A stretch of 5,411 bases of DNA, from contig CALLAV010000283.1 of assembly GCA_938001995.1 (NCBI GenBank), positions 1-5,411 of the forward strand. The letters run 5' to 3'. Source of the stretch: an uncultured Amylibacter sp. GTDB taxonomy: Bacteria; Pseudomonadota; Alphaproteobacteria; Rhodobacterales; Rhodobacteraceae. The stretch's first letter is position 1; each line of letters opens with the position of its first letter. Below the pieces are notes generated by a model that saw only the letters and a program-made list of their open reading frames with translations, was not told where the DNA came from and ran no database searches. The translations under genes and the position numbers were made by a program. Below, piece after piece: positions 1 to 5,411 of the stretch.

Positions 1-267
1 ACAATCCACGGCTCAGGCCCCAACCAATCCGACGACCGCCGCATCGGCGTCGCCATCCGTTACATCTCGGCCAAAATGCGCAAAGCAGGCGGCGTCAAAG
101 ACTACGCCATCCCCGCACGCGGCACGTACGGCGAGGACAGCTTTCAAACCTATGACCCACCAAAGGGTCTCTTCGATGCCCAAAGCATGCGTCTTTACGA
201 AGAGGTTCGCGCCGAACAAGCCAAAGTCATGATGGCTGGTGCCGAAAAAGGCAGCGAGATCTACTAA
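1..267 (+). CDS. Phytanoyl-CoA dioxygenase (PhyH) family protein, C-terminal fragment
   Basis: Partial gene, open at the left window edge; 88 codons then TAA. The first residues read TIHGSGPNQSDDRRIGVAIRYI. This matches the end of the double-stranded beta-helix core of PhyH-type non-haem Fe(II)/2-oxoglutarate dioxygenases. His3 is placed as the distal iron ligand, and Arg14, eleven residues later, as the residue that grips the 2-oxoglutarate carboxylate; the same His-to-Arg spacing is known from human phytanoyl-CoA hydroxylase. The HxD iron pair must lie upstream, outside the window. The remaining ~60 residues are a polar, partly helical tail without further motifs. Substrate cannot be inferred: the family hydroxylates phytanoyl-CoA, ectoine and many other small molecules. 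It converges on the YhhN-like gene and its stop overlaps that gene's stop by 4 bp. The family call is fairly secure; the specific reaction is unknown. Confidence 0.8.
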   Translation, partial: TIHGSGPNQSDDRRIGVAIRYISAKMRKAGGVKDYAIPARGTYGEDSFQTYDPPKGLFDAQSMRLYEEVRAEQAKVMMAGAEKGSEIY

Positions 268-899
268 GCCAGTCCAAACACAATCAGAACTTGGGCACAC
301 CAATAGGTCGCCCAAACCCAGAACGGTGCTAGCCGTTTGGCTGTTGTGCCCTCTCGCAAGACAAACATTTCCAACCCCAGCACCAAATCAGACGCGACAA
401 ACAACAGCGCCCCAAGGGTAACGAGAGGCATCTGCAAAGCAAATCCCAGCCCTGCAATCCCCATCCCAACAATCATCGGTACATAGCCCAGAACCGCAAA
501 TCTCAACGGCCCCGCACCTCGAAACAAGATCGGTGCAACTAAGGCAGCAGCGCCCAGCAAAACCACAGCAACCAGCACAAAAGGCATCTGCCCAATCAAC
601 GCAGGGTCCGCAAATGGATGCGTCAAAAACAGCGCGATATAGGCCACATGCCCCAGCGCAAAGGCCCCAACACCTGCCAAAAACGGCGTATCCCCTTCCA
701 GCGACAAAAAGAAATCACCTGCCAAACAAAGCAACAGCGCCAACAAAAGTAGGCCCAATCCACCCTGCATCGCTTCAAATGCCAGCAAAGGTAAAATCGC
801 CGCAACCTTCGTGACCGTCTTCCACACAGACGGTACACGATAACAAAATCCGCAAAAATAAACGGCCGCCGCACACAGTGCAACGGCCGCTAAGATCAT
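264..899 (-). CDS. YhhN/TMEM86 family membrane protein (lysoplasmalogenase-like)
   Basis: A 211-residue, very hydrophobic protein with about seven or eight predicted membrane segments and short polar loops. Family landmarks are present: a membrane-embedded GD (61-62) in CLAGDFFLSLEGD, GH at 83-84 in ALGHVAYIALF, SD at 170-171 in VASDLVLGLEMF, and a late YWxxQ (199-203). Conserved acidic and His residues inside membrane segments are typical of YhhN/TMEM86 proteins. The animal members hydrolyse the vinyl-ether bond of lysoplasmalogens; the bacterial role is mostly untested, so the enzymatic name is an inference from family. The start is uncertain. ATG at 899 gives 211 residues, while an in-frame TTG at 914 gives 216 and overlaps the upstream gene's TGA stop (TTGA). 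Neither has a strong ribosome binding site, which fits translational coupling to the formate dehydrogenase beta gene. The TAG stop overlaps the convergent PhyH stop by 4 bp. Confidence 0.82.
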   Translation of the reverse strand: MILAAVALCAAAVYFCGFCYRVPSVWKTVTKVAAILPLLAFEAMQGGLGLLLLALLLCLAGDFFLSLEGDTPFLAGVGAFALGHVAYIALFLTHPFADPALIGQMPFVLVAVVLLGAAALVAPILFRGAGPLRFAVLGYVPMIVGMGIAGLGFALQMPLVTLGALLFVASDLVLGLEMFVLREGTTAKRLAPFWVWATYWCAQVLIVFGLA

Positions 900-910
900 G
901 TTCACGACGA

Positions 911-2605
911 TCAAATCTCGTCAGGGAAGTGCTTCATCACCATACGGATCGGGTTCGGTGCAGCCTGCCCCAAACCGCAAATAGACGCATCGACCATGGC
1001 CACTGACAGCTCTTCCAACAGTCCCTGATCCCATTTGTCCTCAGACATCAACTTAACCGCTTTCTCACAGCCAACCCGACACGGCGTACACTGCCCACAG
1101 CTTTCATCCTCAAAGAACTTCAACATGTTCAGCGCAGCGCCACGGGCACTATCCTGTTCGCTTAGCACAACAATTGCCGCGGAGCCGATAAACGTGCCGT
1201 ACTCCTGCAACGTATCAAAATCCATCGGAATATCCGCCATCGTGGCGGGCAACAATCCCGCGGACGGTCCACCGGGTTGGTAGGCCTTAAACACATGCCC
1301 ATCGAGCATCCCGCCACAGTGATCATCGATCAATTCCTGCATCGTTGTCCCAGCAGGCGCCAGTTTCACACCAGGGTTCTTCACCCGACCCGAAACCGAA
1401 TAAGACCGCAAACCTTTGCGCCCATGTGCGCCTTGATCCCCAAAGACACCCGGCCCGGACCGCGCAACCTTCGCGATCCAGTACAATGTCTCAACATTGT
1501 GAACCAAGGTCGGGCGATTAAAGATACCAACCGAGGCCACAAACGGTGGGCGATGCCGTGGCATCCCGCGCTTGCCTTCAATCGACTCAATCATCGCGCT
1601 TTCTTCGCCGCAAATATATGCACCCGCACCGCGACGCAGATCGATATAGCCACGCTCCACAATGCCAGCCGCTTCCAACTTGGCAATTTCCTCAGCCAAA
1701 ATGTGCAACACCGCAGGATATTCATCCCGCATATAAATATAACAGGTCTCTGCTTCTACTGCCCAAGCAGCGATCAGCATCCCCTCAAGGAAAACATGTG
1801 GCTCCCGCTCTAGGAAATAGCGATCCTTAAACGTTCCAGGCTCGCCTTCATCCCCGTTCACCGCCAAATATCGTGGGCCTTCGTTCATGCGCACAAACGA
1901 CCACTTCTTGCCAGATGGGAAACCAGCGCCGCCCATACCGCGCAAGCCGCTCTCCAAAACTTCATCCTGCAATTGATCAGGCGTCTTCGCTCCATCGCGC
2001 AGCGCGGCCAGCGTTTTGTACCCGCCGTCATCAGAATATGCTTCAAATTGTTCGTATTCAGGAATGTGGGGATGCGTATCATCCGCCGCAATCGCTGCCT
2101 CAACCTTGGCCACAGTCGCGTGATCCACGTGGTTGTGACCCAGCTCCAACGTCGGCGCCGTATCACAGCGTCCCATACAGGGCGCACGCAACACGCGCAC
2201 CTCTGTGCCACTCGAATACTTCGCTGCCAAATCGCGCAGCAACTCCTCTGACCCTGCCAATTCACACGCCAGCGAGTCACACACCCGAATGGTCAGGTTC
2301 GGCGGCGCAGTCTCACCTTCCTTAACAACATCGAAATGCGCATAAAATGTAGCAACTTCATAGACTTCCGTCTGCGCCAGCTTCATTTCCTCGGCTAAAG
2401 CCGCGAGATGCGCCGCAGACAAATGCCCATATTGATCTTGGATCAAATGCAGGTGCTCAATCAGCAAATCTTTGCGGCGAGGACGGTCCCCCAACAGCGT
2501 CTGAATTTCACCCAGCGCATCGTCTTGCACCTGCCGCCCCTTAGGCGTGTGCCGTCCTTTGCCCTTACCAGATTTCCATACGCCTTTACGCTCGTCGAGT
2601 GCCAT
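911..2605 (-). CDS. fdh1B: Fused NuoE-NuoF flavoprotein, NAD-dependent formate dehydrogenase beta subunit (FDH1 type)
   Basis: This 564-residue soluble protein should pass electrons from a molybdenum- or tungsten-dependent formate dehydrogenase alpha subunit to NAD+ in the cytoplasm. Residues ~1-25 are a basic tail. Residues ~28-175 are a NuoE-like domain with [2Fe-2S] cysteines C109, C114, C143 and C147 (the x4 and x3 spacings of NuoE). Residues ~190-564 are NuoF-like: an FMN/NADH glycine motif GMGGAGFPSGKKW (223-235), NGDEGEPGTFKDR (250-262), GAGAYICGEESA (326-337), and [4Fe-4S] ligands C503, C506, C509 and C543. The ending CGLGQAAPNP is typical of formate dehydrogenase and hydrogenase diaphorase subunits, not complex I. 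Fusion and length resemble, from memory, the ~570-residue FDH1 beta chain of Methylobacterium extorquens. ATG 2605 is chosen because GGAAGGTGAG stands 5 nt upstream; an in-frame ATG at 2653 has no such site. No alpha-subunit gene adjoins it here. Confidence 0.88.
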   Translation of the reverse strand: MALDERKGVWKSGKGKGRHTPKGRQVQDDALGEIQTLLGDRPRRKDLLIEHLHLIQDQYGHLSAAHLAALAEEMKLAQTEVYEVATFYAHFDVVKEGETAPPNLTIRVCDSLACELAGSEELLRDLAAKYSSGTEVRVLRAPCMGRCDTAPTLELGHNHVDHATVAKVEAAIAADDTHPHIPEYEQFEAYSDDGGYKTLAALRDGAKTPDQLQDEVLESGLRGMGGAGFPSGKKWSFVRMNEGPRYLAVNGDEGEPGTFKDRYFLEREPHVFLEGMLIAAWAVEAETCYIYMRDEYPAVLHILAEEIAKLEAAGIVERGYIDLRRGAGAYICGEESAMIESIEGKRGMPRHRPPFVASVGIFNRPTLVHNVETLYWIAKVARSGPGVFGDQGAHGRKGLRSYSVSGRVKNPGVKLAPAGTTMQELIDDHCGGMLDGHVFKAYQPGGPSAGLLPATMADIPMDFDTLQEYGTFIGSAAIVVLSEQDSARGAALNMLKFFEDESCGQCTPCRVGCEKAVKLMSEDKWDQGLLEELSVAMVDASICGLGQAAPNPIRMVMKHFPDEI

Positions 2606-2609
2606 GTCG

Positions 2610-2618
2610 CTCACCTTC
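2610..2618 (-). promoter_or_regulatory. Strong Shine-Dalgarno of the NuoE-NuoF fusion
   Basis: On the minus strand GAAGGTGAG precedes ATG 2605; its AGGTGA core ends 5 nt before the start codon and pairs well with the 3' end of 16S rRNA. This decides the start in favour of 2605 over the longer in-frame ATG at 2653, which would add 16 residues unlike the family. Confidence 0.75.
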
Positions 2619-2677
2619 CAAAATTTGAGCCCGTTATACGCACACAACGGCATACAAACGACACCGAAAAGCGACAG

Positions 2678-2708
2678 AATAAAGGGGAATAGCGCTCTGC
2701 ACAGTCAA
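2678..2708 (-). promoter_or_regulatory. Candidate promoter of the formate dehydrogenase beta / YhhN unit
   Basis: On the minus strand TTGACT (2708-2703, five of six matches to the -35 consensus) is followed after 19 nt by TTTATT (2683-2678, four of six matches to -10). The spacer is slightly long. Transcription would start near 2671 and leave a leader of about 65 nt. This is a pattern match by eye only. Confidence 0.35.
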
Positions 2709-2711
2709 ACC

Positions 2712-2741
2712 TTGTTTCTTAATCTTTCTGCGGTATTTAAT
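2712..2741 (+). promoter_or_regulatory. Candidate promoter of the AlkB-like gene
   Basis: On the plus strand TTGTTT (2712-2717) is followed after 18 nt by TTTAAT (2736-2741, five of six matches to -10), placing the transcript start about 20 nt before ATG 2769. The -35 element is weak. Its left edge lies 3 bp from the divergent -35 candidate at 2703-2708, so the two promoters would be back to back. Confidence 0.3.
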
Positions 2742-2768
2742 ACCATCACACCGCAGTCAGATATAACC

Positions 2769-3818
2769 ATGCTACGATATGTAAGCGTTTTCTCCGTTGT
2801 CACTTTGTTGCCAGCGGGATTGCTGCTTTGTGCGTCTACCTTTGGTGGTTTTTGGGTCATGCCACCTCTCCTTATACTGGGTGTCATCAGCCACATTTGC
2901 GATGAATTGTTCGAAAACCGCCCCGATGCTCCAATTGAACGGATGTTTCAAAACCTACTGCCGATCTTGCTCGCGCTCCTGCATTTCCCCCTGCTTGCCG
3001 CGGCGATTTGGTCAATCACGTACCAACCGTTTTCGATTCTCGAAAAATTAGCACTCCTCAGCGGCTACATGCTCTATTTCGCCCATGTCTCTAACGCGGT
3101 GGCCCACGAACTTATTCACCGCACAAAACGCCTGCAGTTCATGCTCGGAAAATGGATGTTCATTTCCATTCTATTTGGTCATCACACATCGTCCCACCGC
3201 CTGATCCACCATCCCTATGTGGCAACCCGGTACGATCCGAACACCGCGCGTTACGGCGAAAACTTTTATCGTTTCTTCGCTCGGTCTTGGAAGGGCAGCT
3301 TCCTCGCAGGCCTTGGCGCTGAAAACGAACGTCTGGGCTACCCCGCCGAAAGCCGTGCTGTGGACGTCGCAAATCCCTATTTCACTTACATCTTAGGCAG
3401 TTTTCTCTGCATGGGCCTCGTCGCTGGGATTGGCGAGTGGGCCGCGCTGTTTGTGTACATTCTCCTCGCGTCCCTCGCTCAGGTTGGCCTGTTAATGACC
3501 GACTACACACAGCATTATGGGTTGGCACGCACCGAAGGCGCCGACGGTAAATTCCCACCTATCGCCCCACATCACAGCTGGAATGCCCCCCATTGGTTCA
3601 CCCGCAACCTTACACTGAATGCGCCGTTGCATTCAGATCATCACGCCAAACCCGCAAAGCCTTATACCGATTTGCGAAGCTATGGCCCAGAAGACGCGCC
3701 TTTGCTGCCCTACAGTCCCGGAATTATGTCCATTCTCGCACTTTACCCACCTCGTTGGCGCAAAGTTATGCACCCCCGCGTGGCAACTTGGGCCATGCAG
3801 CACCGAAATTCTGCCTAA
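2769..3818 (+). CDS. AlkB-type membrane di-iron monooxygenase (alkane 1-monooxygenase / fatty acid desaturase superfamily)
   Basis: A 349-residue integral membrane protein with hydrophobic segments near residues 5-40, 62-83, 93-110, 204-221 and 224-243. All three histidine boxes of the AlkB family are visible: HELIH (113-117), HRLIHH (143-148, HxxxHH) followed by VATRYDP, and HSDHH (288-292). The AlkB-specific HYG motif occurs at 249-251 in TQHYGLAR. These eight histidines should bind a di-iron centre that uses O2 and rubredoxin-delivered electrons to hydroxylate terminal carbons of alkanes or related chains at the cytoplasmic membrane. It is shorter than Pseudomonas GPo1 AlkB (~400 residues) and has Ser in place of the Glu that normally precedes box 2, so the substrate is open. 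ATG 2769 is used: the frame stays open upstream to 2547, but that part runs antisense over the start of the neighbouring gene and lacks family sequence. No strong Shine-Dalgarno is seen. No rubredoxin gene is present. Confidence 0.85.
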   Translation: MLRYVSVFSVVTLLPAGLLLCASTFGGFWVMPPLLILGVISHICDELFENRPDAPIERMFQNLLPILLALLHFPLLAAAIWSITYQPFSILEKLALLSGYMLYFAHVSNAVAHELIHRTKRLQFMLGKWMFISILFGHHTSSHRLIHHPYVATRYDPNTARYGENFYRFFARSWKGSFLAGLGAENERLGYPAESRAVDVANPYFTYILGSFLCMGLVAGIGEWAALFVYILLASLAQVGLLMTDYTQHYGLARTEGADGKFPPIAPHHSWNAPHWFTRNLTLNAPLHSDHHAKPAKPYTDLRSYGPEDAPLLPYSPGIMSILALYPPRWRKVMHPRVATWAMQHRNSA

Positions 3819-3885
3819 TCGCATCCACCGATTGCATCCCAGACGGCCCTTAGGCATAGTTTGCGAAACAAAGTGATTGATCCAA

Positions 3886-4296
3886 ATGCGCCAAATCTTC
3901 CTTGCCCTTGCCCTTCTCTCGCCGCTGTCTGCAACGGCCCAAGACATTGACGGAACCATCGTCACGGGCCCCGAATTTCAGCGCCTTTCCGAAGGCAAAA
4001 CCATGTATTTCTCCCAAGACGGTTTCTTCTTCGGGGCTGAACAGTTTTACACCCGCCGCCGCTCTCTCTGGCAAAACAGTGCAAAGGAATGCCTCGATGG
4101 AGAATGGTTCGTACGCGAAGACTACATCTGTTTTGAATACGGTCTCGAAAACGACCCGGCCTGCTGGCATTTCTATGAACGCAACGGCAACTATTACGCC
4201 CGTTCCGAAGGCGCAACCTCGGCGGATTTTGACATTTTCATGTACAATCTCGACACCAAGCCGCTCGATTGCCAAGGTCCAGACGTCGGTGCTTAA
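3886..4296 (+). CDS. Small exported four-cysteine protein, function unknown
   Basis: A 136-residue protein I cannot assign to a characterised family. Residues 1-18 form a short signal peptide (MRQIFLALALLSPLSATA, likely cut before QD). The mature part of about 118 residues is acidic and rich in aromatic residues, with exactly four cysteines (C69, C82, C93, C129), which suggests one or two disulfides in the periplasm. The core reads KECLDGEWFVREDYICFEY, then a CWHF block (93-96) and a YYAR stretch (103-106). This pattern, a small beta-rich domain with paired Cys and Trp, recurs in short exported proteins of unknown function in alphaproteobacteria; that is recollection, not a search. ATG 3886 is preferred over TTG 3877 because AGTGA lies 10 nt before it. 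It begins 67 bp after the AlkB-like gene; a weak promoter-like TTGCAT-N17-CATAGT (3832-3860) stands between. Its TAA overlaps the xseA stop. Confidence 0.75.
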   Translation: MRQIFLALALLSPLSATAQDIDGTIVTGPEFQRLSEGKTMYFSQDGFFFGAEQFYTRRRSLWQNSAKECLDGEWFVREDYICFEYGLENDPACWHFYERNGNYYARSEGATSADFDIFMYNLDTKPLDCQGPDVGA

Positions 4297-5411
4297 AACA
4301 GGCTCCCCTGATCATCAGACTTTGGCTTTGCCTTAGAAGGCTTTGCTTTCTTTGGCTTTTGCAGCTGTGAACCGGTCAAACTTCCAGCCCCAACAGCCAC
4401 ACGCCCATCCTTAAACTGAATCTCCAACGCCTCCGCCGCGCCCGCTGTCACACTATCCGAAACCAGCGCTCCTGCATCATCACGCACAACCGCATACCCA
4501 CGTTCCAACGTCGCCTGATACCCAAGCGTCTCACGCAAGCGCTCCAAACCATCTAGTTTGCTCCGCCACGTTTTTCCCTGCGTCTGCGCCGCACGTGCAA
4601 ACCGATTGCCAAACCCAGCCAACCGCTCTGCCTTATTCTCCACCGCCCGCTGCAAAACCTGCGGCCGCAATCCAGCCCCTTGCTCGACAACCTGCGCCTT
4701 ACGCCGATCCACGACACCCTGCAATGCTCGGGGCAATCGGCTTTCTAACAAATCCAAACGCTGCCGCTGCATCGCGACAATTTCCTCTGGGTTCGGCAAC
4801 GCTCGCGACAAATCCCGCAACCGCTGCTGCCGCCGCGCCAAACCATCACTCAGCGCCCTCACGCGACGCTCTTCCATCGACGCCAGCCACGCCATCAGCT
4901 CGCTGCGCACTGGAACTGCCAGCTCTGCTGCCGCTGTTGGCGTCGGCGCACGTTGGTCCGATACAAAATCAATCAGCGTTGTGTCCGTCTCATGCCCAAC
5001 GGCAGAAATCAGCGGAATCTCAGACGCAGCAGCCGCCCGCGCCACTACTTCTTCGTTGAACCCCCACAGATCCTCAATAGAACCGCCACCCCGTGCCACA
5101 ATAATCAAATCAGGGCGAGGCATCGAGCCGCCGGGCGTCATTGCATTAAAGCCCTCAATCGCGGCTGCGACTTCAGGCGCGCAGCGATCCCCTTGCACGG
5201 CTACAGGCCAGATTAACACCTTGCGCGGAAACCGATCCCGCAGCCGATGCAAAATATCGCGAATAACCGCCCCGGACGGGGACGTCACGACCCCGATCAC
5301 TTCAGGTAAATACGGGATGGGTTGCTTGCGCTCAGGGTCAAACAACCCCTCCGCCGCCAACGCTTTTTTGCGTTTCTCCAGCATGGCCATCAGCGCGCCC
5401 ACACCCGCAAC
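4293..5411 (-). CDS. xseA: Exodeoxyribonuclease VII large subunit, N-terminus beyond window
   Basis: Partial gene, open at the right edge; 372 codons then TAA. The visible start VAGVGALMAMLEKRKKAL is the linker after the OB-fold domain, so roughly 100-140 N-terminal residues are missing; the GTG at 5402 is not a true start. XseA with XseB forms exonuclease VII, which degrades single-stranded DNA from both ends in the cytoplasm. Catalytic-core signatures: GVVTSPSGAVIRDIL (~40-54), VARGGGSIEDLWGFNEEVVAR (~105-125), then SAVGHETD and FVSDQRAPTPTAAAE. R107, H140 and D143 have the same R-to-H (33) and H-to-D (3) spacing as residues reported as essential in the E. coli enzyme. Residues ~170-300 are Arg/Leu/Gln-rich, as expected for the long coiled-coil arm that binds XseB. 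The end is Lys/Pro-rich and finishes DDQGSLF, a possible beta-clamp peptide. It converges on the small exported protein gene with a 4-bp stop overlap. Confidence 0.95.
   Translation of the reverse strand, partial: VAGVGALMAMLEKRKKALAAEGLFDPERKQPIPYLPEVIGVVTSPSGAVIRDILHRLRDRFPRKVLIWPVAVQGDRCAPEVAAAIEGFNAMTPGGSMPRPDLIIVARGGGSIEDLWGFNEEVVARAAAASEIPLISAVGHETDTTLIDFVSDQRAPTPTAAAELAVPVRSELMAWLASMEERRVRALSDGLARRQQRLRDLSRALPNPEEIVAMQRQRLDLLESRLPRALQGVVDRRKAQVVEQGAGLRPQVLQRAVENKAERLAGFGNRFARAAQTQGKTWRSKLDGLERLRETLGYQATLERGYAVVRDDAGALVSDSVTAGAAEALEIQFKDGRVAVGAGSLTGSQLQKPKKAKPSKAKPKSDDQGSLF

Noticed and set aside
1277..1813. A 178-codon open frame on the plus strand inside the NuoE-NuoF gene
   Set aside because: It lies wholly antisense to a well-supported conserved gene, has low-complexity composition without recognisable motifs, and is explained by the codon bias of the minus-strand gene.
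2606..2653. Longer N-terminus of the NuoE-NuoF fusion from ATG 2653
   Set aside because: No ribosome binding site precedes 2653, while ATG 2605 has a strong one at ideal spacing.
2719..2740. Two TTAA blocks resembling a CtrA binding site (TTAA-N7-TTAA)
   Set aside because: The spacing is 14 nt rather than 7, and TTAA is common in AT-rich intergenic DNA.
2547..2768. Upstream extension of the AlkB-like open frame with ATG at 2547
   Set aside because: It would run antisense over the start, ribosome binding site and promoter of the divergent gene and adds 74 residues with no family resemblance. ATG 2769 begins at the first membrane segment.
3812..3856. Perfect 7-bp inverted repeat TGCCTAA / TTAGGCA around the AlkB-like stop codon, considered as a terminator
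   Set aside because: The loop would be 31 nt, the stem is AT-rich and short, and no T-tract follows. Chance occurrence is likely.
4318..4362. Repetitive GGCTTT-type DNA at the 3' end of xseA
   Set aside because: It simply encodes the Lys/Ala/Pro-rich tail of XseA; the repeats are irregular and need no separate explanation.
4595..5059. A 154-codon plus-strand open frame antisense to xseA
   Set aside because: Its Pro/Ala-rich translation has no motifs and is the mirror of highly conserved XseA coding sequence.

Overview
The window looks like chromosomal DNA of an alphaproteobacterium, most likely a marine Rhodobacteraceae (Roseobacter-group) member. This rests on protein style (a fused NuoE-NuoF formate dehydrogenase beta chain, an XseA with a Lys/Pro-rich tail), moderately high GC by eye and very tight gene packing. 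No phylogenetic calculation was possible. There are six protein genes, two of them cut by the window edges. I see no RNA genes, insertion sequences, CRISPR arrays or tRNA-like structures.

Layout from left to right. Bases 1-267 (+) hold the C-terminal end of a phytanoyl-CoA dioxygenase-family (PhyH) oxygenase. It converges on, and overlaps by 4 bp, a YhhN/TMEM86-type lysoplasmalogenase-like membrane protein (264-899 or 914, -). That gene follows directly, with touching or overlapping start and stop, a large fused NuoE-NuoF flavoprotein (911-2605, -), which resembles the beta subunit of NAD-dependent formate dehydrogenase of the Methylobacterium FDH1 type. An AT-richer divergent gap (2606-2768) carries back-to-back promoter-like elements. 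On its other side are an AlkB-type membrane di-iron monooxygenase (2769-3818, +) and a small exported four-cysteine protein of unknown function (3886-4296, +). The latter converges, again with a 4-bp stop-to-stop overlap, on the 3' part of xseA (4293-5411, -), the large subunit of exodeoxyribonuclease VII, whose N-terminus lies beyond the window.

How the genes fit together. The minus-strand pair (formate dehydrogenase beta, then YhhN) is probably one transcript. The plus-strand pair (AlkB-like, then exported protein) may be another. The two units share one intergenic control region. There is no obvious single pathway: formate oxidation, lipid or alkane oxygenation, ether-lipid handling and DNA repair are side by side, as is common in compact roseobacter genomes. 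The catalytic alpha subunit of the formate dehydrogenase and the rubredoxin partner of the AlkB-like enzyme are both absent from the window. I did not find convincing evidence of a new multi-gene system. The points most worth checking are the beta subunit without an adjacent alpha gene, a possible sliding-clamp-binding peptide at the XseA C-terminus, the uncharacterised exported protein, and the repeated 4-bp convergent stop overlaps.
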